The notes under the pieces: model-generated
The model's database searches: none
What the model saw: only the letters and a program-made list of their open reading frames with translations
Told to the model about the DNA's origin: nothing
In this document: one piece after another, positions 52,900 to 62,131 of the stretch
How positions within the stretch are numbered: position 1 is the first letter of the stretch
How the letters are laid out: every line of letters begins with the position of its first letter
Made by a program: the position numbers and the translations under genes
Source: Neoarius graeffei
Lineage: Eukaryota; Chordata; Actinopteri; Siluriformes; Ariidae
DNA length: 64,000 nucleotides
Reading direction: 5' to 3'
NCBI RefSeq assembly: GCF_027579695.1
Contig: NC_083579.1
Span: forward strand, 70,037,371-70,101,370

Positions 52900-53166
52900 A
52901 TGTCTAAAATAAACGACCTACAGATTAGTGACCCTTATCGATTACCGGACGTAGTTTTCACGACCGTGTCAGTGGATATTGAACTGCCAGAGGTGGAATA
53001 CCCAGATGTGTATAATTACCTCATTAACTTTCCCTCGCTGTTCAGTGGTGAAGCACTGCATGCTTATAAATCTCTGGACAGTTATCTTTACAGAAATTCA
53101 GGATTTGTCAGCCGCCCTCAGATGTGGCATTTTGTAAACAAGAAAATAACAATCCTCATTGGACGG
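52900..53166 (+). CDS. E2 first exon, SWIM/YqaJ transposon-protein-like
   Basis: The 89 codons from ATG at 52900 (MSKINDLQISDPYRLPD) lead into VEYPDVYNYLINFPSLFSGE and ALHAYKSLDSYLY, ending ILIGR at a perfect GTAAGT donor (53167). Y-P-D-[IV]-Y-N-Y-L plus A-Y-K-S-L-[DE] is the N-terminal signature of a repeated fish/cnidarian protein that I recall as carrying a SWIM zinc finger and a YqaJ-type nuclease. Those later domains are not in this element. The exon is intact. The assignment is from memory of the motif. Confidence 0.6.
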
Positions 53167-53214
53167 GTAAGTCACTTAAGTATTGAGTACTAGTACTGAT
53201 ACTAGATATATCAG

Positions 53215-53690
53215 TAGTATCTAGTATAGCACTGACCAGCCGATTATAGAATAGAACAGAATAAGGTAATTCCAGCTGTAATTCCAAATCGTCCGTCTTG
53301 TTTACCATGGATCTGGCGTTGGAGAGGTAGAGGCTTGGCAGTGGAGGTTTGAGTGGCTGTTTTCTGAGCTTAGTCAACAGGCCGGCTCTGCAGCCTCGCT
53401 TTTGCTTCCTCTCCCGACGCTGCCTCCTTCGCCTCTGCCAGACCCGATGACAATCCACGGAGACCCCGCTGGTCTCGCTATCTCGTCCGGAATGTTGTGC
53501 ATGCGATGGAAATCGCTACAAACCGTCATTTTCTGCTGGAAACCAATGTCCAGTAAGTCCATACGGTTGTAGTGGATATTGAAGTCCGGTACAGACAAAC
53601 AACACGCAAAAATACACACAAAAAACGTGCACAGGTAGGGAGAGCTTGTAGCCGCAGCATCCCCATCATGTGCCGTCATATCCACTATTA
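53215..53690 (-). pseudogene. LINE ORF2 5' fragment nested in E2
   Basis: The minus strand reads FNIHYNRMDLLDIGF, then RRRRQRRERKQKRGCRAGLL and PPLPSLYLSNARSMVNKTDD. This is the segment before and at the start of the APE endonuclease of a LINE related to that at 41159-44280 but of a different subfamily. Catalytic residues are not included. Confidence 0.75.
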
Positions 53691-54200
53691 TGGTTGAATA
53701 TTTTATATTATCAGTTAGATCAAGTATCAGTAGTCTATCACTATTACTGTATATATACCTGATAGCAGCAATCCATTTTGCATGCCTGTCAGGGTCCCGT
53801 GGCAGCCTACTGTCAAGTGTATGTGAGCATCATGGGTTTCCCACACTTGAAAGGGAAGGACTCGGACACAGGATTCCACTCGTCTTATGTTTTATTGATT
53901 TTCAGTGGAGTTGACGTTGTAGTAGAATTGTATATAGTAGGCTTTTCCAGAAGAAAAGGTAGAAGTAGAAGGCGGAAATATGGCGTTTGACCGACAAGAT
54001 GGCGTCTGTTTACAATCTGGATCGGCTGTGACGTCACATGCAAGTGGTCTATATAGACCCCTTGCACTGACGTCACCCGAAACCGGAAGTAAACAAACCC
54101 TGTGCCATATTGGAAGACCAACAAACTCGTGATTAGGGGGAAATAACGGCAGCGAGCGGTATGTGAACCGACGAGGCACTTGGTTCATCAAAAATCTACA

Positions 54201-54423
54201 ATGGTAAACTTTTGTGCCGTGTTAGGGTGTTCTAACAAAGCTGATAGGAAAGGTGAAAAGAAGTCTTTCTTCAGAATACCAGCTGCGATTGAGACACAAG
54301 GGGAGCAAACCAAGGAGCTTTCTGCCAGGAGACAGAGAGAGTATCTAGCTGCTTTATGCAGAGCGGATCTGAATACTTCAAGTCTACAACAGTACAGAAT
54401 ATGTTCAGACCATTTTGTTACTG
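54201..54423 (+). CDS. THAP zinc-finger exon of E3
   Basis: Start chosen at 54201 (MVNFCAVLGCSNKADR) because the domain's first Cys then stands at residue 5, as in E1. It continues KSFFRIPAAIE, an RRQREYLAAL helix (Tyr where Trp is usual) and RICSDHFVTG, then GTAAGT at 54424. The C2CH set is complete. Spliced like E1; no catalytic exon follows. Confidence 0.8.
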
Positions 54424-54732
54424 GTAAGTCACTAGGCTAGAGTGTTGTAGAACATTTTTTTAAATGTTTACTGAATAAAAACATCCTTAATTTTATCACG
54501 TTATATATTTCATTTCTTTCTTTTGTTTTAATTTTCCTCCCTCCATCCCTCTTTGGATTTTAAATATAGTTTTTCCCCATGTCCAAATAATTCAAAGATA
54601 TATAAATAAAAACAGATAAGAAGTAAATTAAAAATAAATTATGAAATAAAAAAAATCCATAACAGCATGAATACAGATTGCAATAGTGGTCAAGTGCTAT
54701 AATTTTTTTAACATGATAGTGGAGAATTTCAT

Positions 54733-54945
54733 TTAATCTGCACTGATTATTATATGAATGTTTACAATGTCTGGGTAGCAAACAGATGGCAGAATTGGTG
54801 TCAGGTCCTCCTTATGTTTCCATTCTCCCTTGCCCCGAGTCTTATCATATGGGTCAAACCCATCAATCACAGCCAGTTTCTCCACATACCGTGCCCTTTC
54901 TGCATCTGGTAATGTACTCACATAACCAGAATTATCAGCCATCGT
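54733..54945 (-). pseudogene. Short E3 minus-strand exon, DGFDPY motif
   Basis: MADNSGYVSTLPDAERARYV then EKLAVIDGFDPYD reads outward from the right end of E3. A similar piece is seen reversed in E1 near 32700-32880 (ADDISRQRYAAKLALIGGIDPY on the minus strand, in part). The pattern Y-x2-K-L-[AT]-x-I-x-G-x-DPY is known to me from the start of SWIM/YqaJ-type transposon proteins, so E1 and E3 probably kept the first exons of both genes, one at each end. Confidence 0.55.
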
Positions 54946-55063
54946 GTCACTTCACTCTCGCTCGTAGTTTGTTTTATATTGTATGTATGTATGTACTTGG
55001 TCTTCCAATATGGCACCCTAACAAAATCTCGCGGTACGGTGACGTCATGCGGTAGCCCTCTAT

Positions 55064-55329
55064 ACCGACTTGCAGGTATCGTACAGTAAATGAAAATGAA
55101 CTCGGTAATTTTTTTCCCCGTGATTTTGGCATTTATGCGCTGTACATCTACATAGGGAAGTCTCCAGAGTATTAGCTTAACCCATTGACTGAATAAAACG
55201 CCGCGCTGTTTTCTGTCATCTCATGCGGCTCTTTGTCAGAGGCGGGGCCTCCCAGCATGCAACAGTTATCCAGCCAGAGTATCCACTGAATGGGGAAAAG
55301 ACAACAACACATTGCTCCGTTGTACAGAC
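55064..55329. other. Residual sequence within the composite hAT
   Basis: It includes TTAACCCATTGACTG at 55177, like the end of the MITE at 47603, but no partner end was located. Confidence 0.35.
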
Positions 55330-56743
55330 CATAGGCGTAGAATTGGGTACGAACGTGTCCCTACCAATATTTCTGATTGAAGGAGGGAAAAAAAAAAAAA
55401 AAAAATCACACTCCGTGCGCGGTACACAAATGGTTACTGTAGGTTTCCACTGGGCGAAACACCACGCACAATTCGCTCATGAATAATCGCTCTGGGGGCG
55501 TGGTCGCAAAAACAGCAAGCAAGTCTGGCTACCATGTCAATTAGCAAGTGCGGTTGCAGTGCAGTGACCAGCTGCTAGCTAGCAAACTGTCCTTGAGGAA
55601 TGTAACGTTTTTGATTAGCTCGTGAAATGAATCAGTTAACAACAGTTCGTATTCAGTGTGTAAAAACGACAACATACGAATATGATTTTTTCTAAGTTTG
55701 TGTGGCATGTAAATAACAACTGGTGTTCATTAAGGTCACAAAGACATTATTAAATCATATCAAATTGTGCTAATATTGCACCCAGTCTTGCTTGTGAAGT
55801 GCGTGCAAACTTCAGCAGCCCGCTAACCCTTAATTTAAAGTGCTTCAGTTAAGACCTGCAGAGCCCTGACCAAGTTCGTGTAACATGACACATGTAAACA
55901 ACAACCCGATGGTGATGTGGACATTAACAGGTGTCTGGGCCATGAACAATCAAATAAAACATTTTCACGTAATAAGCATAACAGCCTACGACTTCTTGAT
56001 CAGAAATTTTTGGTTCCTCCCGCCTCTCTTTTGAAAACGTCACATACAGAGTACATACATACGCTGAACTGATTGGTTTTTGAGGGGGTTCATTTGAAAG
56101 CAGTAGGCTAAAAACTTCTCTGTAGAACCCTGTCACTCCCTCCGCTCCCTCCCCTCTCCGCTCTGGGCTCAAGACGACAACAAAAAGGGCAATAATATAA
56201 CAACCACCAATCAGAATTCAGATACATTCTGTTGCCAAGTAAAATTGTAACCTTTCAACGTGTCAAAAAAAGTTCTAGAGCCCTCGTCCTGTTTTACCGT
56301 TAGATCGATCACACATCAGCTTAAACTAGCATTCTAAAACTAGTTCAAGATCCTAGAGAAGAGAGCCGACTCCCCCGCCAGCCTCATGGAACGCAGTGTT
56401 TAAGGCTCCGGATGTGTTTTACTTCCATTTATGAGGGAAAGGAACATACACCCTCCCGACAGTCAGTGCGGTATTCGTTTGTAAAACACATTTGCAAATT
56501 GGTAGAACGAGTTAGTCACCACATGTAAGATTTGCAGTTAATCAAATGAATTGCATATTATTATTATTATTAAAATTACTCCAGTTCTGTACTTCAAATT
56601 TTAAAAGTCTGGACTTTGGAGAGAAGATGGATGCTCTTTTGGTGGAACACAACGGAGCAAAATATTGTGACTCTCTAATGTTGACCTGAAGTTGGCATTG
56701 GGTTTTTGTCCCCACCAATGTTAATACCAAACCTACGCCCTTG
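55330..56743. mobile_element. Putative element with CA..GGCGTAG ends
   Basis: Left CATAGGCGTAGAATTGGGTA and right complement CAAGGGCGTAGGTTTGGTAT are imperfect inverted repeats, and GTCCC-TACCAAT / ATTGGTGGGGAC pair further in. No target duplication could be found and no protein is recognised, so the call is tentative. Confidence 0.45.
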
Positions 56744-56867
56744 CCTACATGTTCTCATTCTAATTGTTGTTATTTTTATCCAAAATGACAGCTGGCAATA
56801 TGTTATTACTTTGCACTTTTTGTTTATCTGGGTACGAATCTTTGAGAAACTGGATTGGCAGAATGTT

Positions 56868-57782
56868 ATGGAATCAATTTTGTGCCAAAATGTTCATACA
56901 ATACTTTTGAAATATCAAACAAAAACGACAAATCAAAATACAAAAAAAGTCAATTTTTTTAGACTGGCAAACAAATTATTTGTGTAATCGTGCAAAATAT
57001 CAGTCTATTACTCTTCAGAAACCTTTTATTTTTGTTCCGCGTCTTTCTCAGTTTTGTTTGATGTAATTTATTTTGGTTGCGATTCCAGCTTTCTCGTTTG
57101 CGCTCCCTGACTTTTTGCTTGCAGTTTTGGCACAAACTTCCCGTGTGGGTGGGCTGTCCAGGAATGCATTCCCATTGGCTAACTTGTGTTTGACTGACAG
57201 CTACGCTCAGCCATTCCCTACTTGGATTTTGGCGGACTGTTTGACGAGTGACCGATCCATTGACGGTAAACAAGGATCGAGTGGACTTCAGTGGCGACTA
57301 TGATATTGAATTAATTCAACAAAATGTAAATCCAATATCATAATCGCCACTGAAGTCCACTCGATCCTTGTTTACCGTCAATGGATCGGTCACTCGTCAA
57401 ACAGTCCGCCAGAATCCAAGTAGGGAATGGCTGAGCGTAGCTGTCAGTCAAACACAAGTTAGCCAATGGGAATGCATTCCTGGACAGCCCACCCACACGG
57501 GAAGTTTGTGCCAAAACTGCAAGCAAAAAGTCAGGGAGCGCAAACGAGAAAGCTGGAATCGCAACCAAAATAAATTACGTCAAACAAAACTGAGAAAGAC
57601 GCGGAACAAAAATAAAAGGTTTCTGAAGAGTAATAGACTGATATTTTGCACGATTACACGAATAATTTGTTTGCCAGTCTAAAAAAATTGACTTTTTTTT
57701 GTTTTTTTGTATTTTGATTTGTCGTTTTTGTTTGATATTTCAAAAGTATTGTATGAACATTTTGGCACAAAATTGATTCCAT
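56868..57782. mobile_element. 915-bp near-perfect palindrome with 8-bp duplication
   Basis: AGAATGTT is duplicated at 56860-56867 and 57783-57790. The arms 56868-57309 and 57332-57782 are almost identical inverted repeats around a 22-bp centre. Ends ATGGAATCAATTTTGTGCC. Each arm contains a CCAATGGGAATGC-type box and a frame beginning MFTVNGSVTRQTVRQ that appears twice, head to head. The 8-bp duplication fits hAT or a P-like element; the family is unknown. Confidence 0.85.
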
Positions 57783-57790
57783 AGAATGTT

Positions 57791-58080
57791 GCCTGTGAAG
57801 AAAAGAATGCCTTTTTATTATGCTGTGCCAAGTTAATACAGTATTTACTTAAGTGCAATTTTTAAGAGCCATAGATTGTATTTTATTTATTGTTTTTGTT
57901 GTGAGTGGTTTTGTTTGTTGTTTTATGCCTTTAGGTTATGTATTTATATTTATATATTTTTTACGTTCCACTACTGAATCGAATAAGTTGACTTAATTAA
58001 AAAGTTTACTGTTCTTTGAAAGGGTGTATTTGCATGATCATTATTATTTTACTAATGGCATAAAATTGTCTTGAAAAGAC
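57791..58080. other. AT-rich residue of the composite hAT
   Basis: No frame or repeat end recognised. Confidence 0.3.
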
Positions 58081-58164
58081 GTCAACAATATCGTTTATCG
58101 CGATAATTTCTGAGGCAATATATCGTCCAACAAAAACTGCTATCGTGACAGGCCTAGTTTCCGT

Positions 58165-58345
58165 GTGCACAGACGGTTATGAGGCATGTAACGATTCACC
58201 CAATTCACTACTCGATTCAATTCATGATGCTGTGTTCACAATTCAATTTTCCCACTACATTTTTGAAAAAATAAATACATAAATAAAAATATTACGTGAA
58301 GACATATTTAATACTACTATGACGAAACAACAATAAACAACAACG
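58165..58345. repeat. hAT end relic
   Basis: GAGGCATGTAACGATTCACC resembles the end of the hAT at 27047-28986; the rest is not found. Confidence 0.4.
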
Positions 58346-58883
58346 TGTTGCCAGGCAAAACAAACCTCGACTGGCAGCACTTATTTTATACCTATATGTT
58401 GATAATGGTAATATTTCTCAGTCATCAGCTGTCAGGTTATAGTCCTATGAAAACCCATGACCTTCAGTTTGACCTTTCAAGGTCACTCAATGTCAAAGGT
58501 CATGGTGGCAACTGAAAGCCCATATGGGACTTCTTATATGTTGATAACGGTAAACATCTGGCTATCATGAACTGTTTTAAAGTGACAGCCCTTTGAAAAT
58601 CAATGACCTTCAGTTTGACGGTTCAAGCTCACTTAAAGGTCAAAGGTCATGGTGAAAAAGCCCATAAAAGTAGTAGATTGGCAAATGGTCTGTAGATTAC
58701 CTGATTAAATTTCGGGGGTAATCGGGTCAAAGTGAAGGTCAAGGTCACCAGAAAGGTCAACCTTTCGGTCAGAATAACATTTTCCATTATAACCCATATG
58801 AAAGCCCAGGTTGCCACCATGACCTTTGACACTGAGTGACCTTGAAAGGTCAAACTGAAGGTCATGGGTTTTCATAGGACTAT

Positions 58884-60296
58884 GGACCCTTTTCACGTGA
58901 CGTCACGACAAACGCGGCCGCCATTTTGGACGTGTACTACCAGTAGTTTACCACAGCCAGCATTGAGGAACGGCAGCAAAGAAAGTGTTCATTTTCAGCA
59001 AGACTTCTATCATGCCACTATATTGTTGTGCACCTGGATGTAGTAACCATCAACACACAAGGTAAGGGTTATCATTTTATCGGATCCCGACGGAGAAGAT
59101 GGATAGCGGCCATTAACAGATTGGCAGCCCTCGGCATACCAGCGCTTGTGCAGTGACCACTTTGTTGGAGGTAAGACGAATAAAATTAGCCAGAAAAGGC
59201 ATTACATTGCTGTTAACATTCTGTGGCGGCGAGTGTGTAACCAAATAGACTAAAATAACCCATTGTAACCTCTTTGTTCTTCTGTAGTAGCTATTAGCTA
59301 ACGACATTAGCTAGCGTTGTGTTCCTTTGCTGTTGGTAGACTGTAGGACAGATCAGAGGCAGTGTTCTACAAACAGCGCTTAATTTGAGGGGAGCAAGCC
59401 GGAGCGCGCTCCGGAACCTCGGGCGTTGGCTCCGGCAGCTATTTACACTGGATCCGGTGATCCGACACCTCTTTTGACTATGTAACAAAAAAAACAAAAA
59501 TAATTAAATAAAAAAATGCAAGTTTATTTAGTGTTAATGTCTGATTTTGATATCTGTCTTGTTGGTGATTTCTCTCATGAAACGACATCCACAAAATATT
59601 TGCAGATGAACTTAATTTGCAGTGTTATTACAAAACATGCCCAGAAGCGCAGCGCCCCGCCCCCTTTTTTCCCGCACCGGAGCCGCTCATCCTCTGCGCT
59701 CCGGGACCTCCCACTTTACAAATTAAAGCACTGCCTACAAATAAGGGTTCAAAACAAGAGGAACATGTATTTGTCTCTTAAATCCAGGTCGTTCCCTGTA
59801 ATCTGTAACAACTGTTGGAGAAAGTAATGGCAAATAGCGAGTGCACAAACCATAGACGGTAAACTGTACACAGCGCCAGGGCAGTGTGATGGTATGTCTA
59901 CTTTTAGATTGTGTTAGTTTATCAATGAACACACTCGTCACTCGACGAGTTTCATGTCTTTACGACGGATACTTAAATGTGTGTTAGGTATTATTGTTGC
60001 AGTCTAAGCAGTCATTGTAGCAGCTAGATGAGCGAGAACCGAAAGGGTCTGTGCCATAAACCGTTATTTCTGTACGGCGTTGCTAATGTGTCGTTACTGT
60101 TGTTATTTCTCCCTCTGCTCGCCCTGTAAATGCCCTACGTCGCTGGATAGCGAAGGTGTTTTCTGCATCTCGCTCCTTTTTCTTGTATGTTCTCCGTTTG
60201 TCGCCTTCCTCGCATTCAAACCAATTCGAGCCGAAGTCCGCTACATGTCCAAAATGGTGGTCGCGTTTACGAAGGTCACGTGACTGAAAAGGGTCT
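58884..60296 (+). mobile_element. E4: AT-flanked THAP element
   Basis: AT flanks it (58882-58883, 60297-60298). Left GGACCCTTTTCACGTGACGT and right complement AGACCCTTTTCAGTCACGTG are inverted repeats. CGGCCGCCATTTTGGAC / CCAAAATGGTGG lie inside. It carries a THAP exon and is inserted in the AGGTCA-rich repeat, whose inverted halves meet exactly at its ends. Confidence 0.78.
59012..59170 (+). pseudogene. THAP zinc-finger exon of E4, frame-broken
   Basis: ATG at 59012 gives MPLYCCAPGCSNHQHT, then a small deletion shifts the frame. RRRRWIAAINRLAALGIPA and finally CSDHFVG can be read in other frames, with GTAAGA directly after. The order and the closing C-x2-H plus donor match E1 and E3. At least two frame errors make it non-functional. 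Confidence 0.7.
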
Positions 60297-60790
60297 ATAG
60301 CCTGACAGCTGATGACTGAGAAATATTACCATTATCAACATATAGGTATAAAATAAGTGCTGCCAGTCGAGGTTTGTTTTGCCTGGCAACACATAAAAGC
60401 CCATATGGCACTTTCTGTAAGTTGATGGGGTAAATATCCGTCTACCATCAACCGCTTTCAAGTAACAGCCCTCTGAAAATCCATGACCTTGACCTTTCAA
60501 GGTCAGAGATCATGGTGCCAAATGAAAGGCCATATGGGAGTTCCTATATGCTCATAATAGTAAACATCTGTCTATCGGCAACCGTTTTCGAGTTATAATG
60601 GAAAATGTTATTCTGACCGAAAGGTTGACCTTTCTGGTGACCTTGACCTTCACTTTGACCCGATTACCCCCAAAATTTAATCAGGTAATCTACAGACCAT
60701 TGTCAACCTACTCCGAAAATTTGAAGTCAATCGGTGCAACCGTCTAGACGCTGGATTGTTAACAGACAGACACACAAACAAAAAATAAAA

Positions 60791-61084
60791 ATAAATAGAA
60801 TAAATAAAAAAATAATAATTTAAAAAATAATAAAAAATAAATTAAAAAATTCCATTCCCTTAAAATTCTATACATTTTCTGACTTTCCAGAACCCTTTAT
60901 TGTTCTAAAAGTTGTGTGCAGTTCTTCAGCCATAAACAATACCGCATCAGTAATCAGTGCTGATCCTGAATGTGTGTTACGATTAAAACCTGCTCACGCA
61001 TGATGTTAGCACTCCTCTGTCCTCCAAGCTTCAGGTTCTCTCTCAATCTCCCAGACCCACACAATTTCCACAACTGAGACGAAA
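60791..61084. other. Spacer, nothing recognised
   Basis: AT-rich followed by unique-looking sequence. Confidence 0.3.
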
Positions 61085-61088
61085 TTAA

Positions 61089-61775
61089 AGGAGAACTGAA
61101 GTCATGTTTAAACTTGCTTTATTTCTTAATTAACGTGTTATTCAATAACGTTTTCGGTTTTAGTAACCTTATATCGTGACCCATATTGGCAACTAATTGC
61201 AATTAAATATTATACTTATCGGCCTATTCGGCTTTTAGCCATGTTGAATTTAGTTCGTTTGGTCCACGGCAGGCGTCGCTTATCCGCGCAATCTTCACGA
61301 GACTTCGAAACATGAAGTGTCAGCGCCGCCATTTTGAAAACTGTTTTCCAAACGAAGTATTGCACAAAAACAGGAGTTTAAATGACGATTTCTGCCTACT
61401 TTTTTCAAACTTTCCTGATTGCTATCAAAACAAACAAAACTTCCGGCTTGATTACATCAGCATTCGAAAGAGGGCGCACACGTGTTTTGACACTGTTGGC
61501 AGATGTTGGTCGCTTTGATTTCCGCTGTACGTTTTACTCCCGTCTAACGATGTCTCGCACAGGTCTCAACGAATCTCGTTTACAGCCATTGCTTTGACAT
61601 ATGGACTGATATATTACAGCATATTTCAAACACTCATAACTTGCTGTAGCAGTGAAGATGGACCAGCAGATCTCGTGAAGATCATGCGGATAAGCGACGC
61701 CTGCCGTGGACCAAATGAACTAAATTCAACACGGCTAAAAACCGAATAGGCCGATAAGTAGAATGTTTAATTGCA
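61089..61775. mobile_element. TTAA element (AGGAGAACTGAAG ends), copy 3, right end lost
   Basis: TTAA stands at 61085-61088. The left AGGAGAACTGAAGTCATG matches the right ends of copies 1 and 2, and 61670-61775 repeats the same subterminal sequence in inverse (GCGGATAAGCGACGCCTGCC). The second TTAA is missing where the Penelope-like element begins. Confidence 0.7.
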
Positions 61776-61859
61776 TCTTTCGATTACGTTCATTATGTCA
61801 TATATTAAATATAGTTAGTTTTTTTCTTTTTTTATCAGACATCTAGTTTTTAGGTTTGT

Positions 61860-61912
61860 TTACCTGACATGTTTCGACGTACGACTGTCGTCTTCCTCAG
61901 AGTGTCACCGGA
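61860..61912 (-). ncRNA. Hammerhead-ribozyme-like motif, inverted copy
   Basis: The minus strand reads CTGAGGA (61900-61894), a stem region, then GAAAC and palindromic ACATGT followed by C. Same core as at 62011-62063, with ACTCTGAGGA replacing CGCTGAGGA upstream. See that entry for caveats. Confidence 0.35.
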
Positions 61913-62010
61913 TGTTGTAGACAGTAGAAGGCGTGACCGACCTGTCAAACCAGACAGGAAGGCCACGCCTTCGGAAACATCAGCTGATAAAAGATGCGTC
62001 ACCAACAACA

Positions 62011-62063
62011 TCCGGTGACACGCTGAGGAAGACGACAGTCGTACGTCGAAACATGTCAGGTAA
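62011..62063 (+). ncRNA. Hammerhead-ribozyme-like motif in the leader
   Basis: CTGAGGA (62023-62029) and GAAA (62048-62051) match the hammerhead core CUGANGA...GAAA. The interval can form a short stem (GACG with CGTC). After GAAA comes ACATGT plus C, a self-complementary helix III and a possible GUC cleavage site. Penelope-like elements are known to carry such ribozymes with very short helix III. Helix I pairing is poor here, so activity is doubtful. Confidence 0.4.
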
Positions 62064-62131
62064 ACAAACCTAAAAACTAGACATCTGATAAAAAAAAAGA
62101 AAAAAACTAATTATATTTAATACATGACATA

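Larger units (their letters stand above)
52768..54050 (+). mobile_element. E2: AT-flanked element with a SWIM/YqaJ-like exon
   Basis: AT flanks both ends (52766-52767, 54051-54052). The ends AGACCTCTTGCAGTCACGTG and (complement) AGACCACTTGCATGTGACGT are inverted repeats, with GCCATCTTGTCGGTC and GACCGACAAGATGGC inside them. It contains one spliced-looking exon and a LINE fragment. Ends and target match E1, E3 and E4. Confidence 0.78.
54055..55061 (+). mobile_element. E3: AT-flanked THAP element
   Basis: AT flanks it (54053-54054, 55062-55063). The left end is AGACCCCTTGCACTGACGTC; the right complement is AGAGGGCTACCGCATGACGT. CCATATTGGAAGACC and its complement lie inside both ends. It directly follows E2 with only ATAT between them. 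It carries a THAP exon, and on the minus strand near 54800-54945 a second fragment (ADNSGYVSTLPDAERARY, VEKLAVIDGFDPYD). Confidence 0.78.
52746..58156. mobile_element. Composite hAT element swollen by nested transposons
   Basis: The duplication GTTTCAGT (52738-52745) / GTTTCCGT (58157-58164) has one change. The ends TAGGCCTGTCACAATA and (complement) TAGGCCTGTCACGATA are inverted repeats. Original hAT sequence survives only at the edges, e.g. CAATATCGTTTATCGCGATA near 58085. E2, E3, a putative element (55330-56743) and a palindrome (56868-57782) fill it. Confidence 0.8.
58346..60790. repeat. AGGTCA-rich inverted repeat, split by E4
   Basis: 58346-58444 is complementary to 60297-60395, 58680-58745 is complementary to about 60636-60705, and 58440-58515 also folds against 58809-58883. 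Units of about 100 bp containing TTGACCTTTCAAGGTCA recur. It ends GACAGACACACAAACAAAAA plus an AT-rich tail, like other fish repeats of unknown mobility. Confidence 0.65.

Noticed and set aside
55330..56743. Confident hAT call
   Set aside because: The ends are only partly matching and no 8-bp target duplication could be found, so the element call was kept tentative.
57073..57682. Two pairs of identical proteins of 76 and 104 residues
   Set aside because: They are mirror images in the arms of the 915-bp palindrome and not two genes; no family is recognised.
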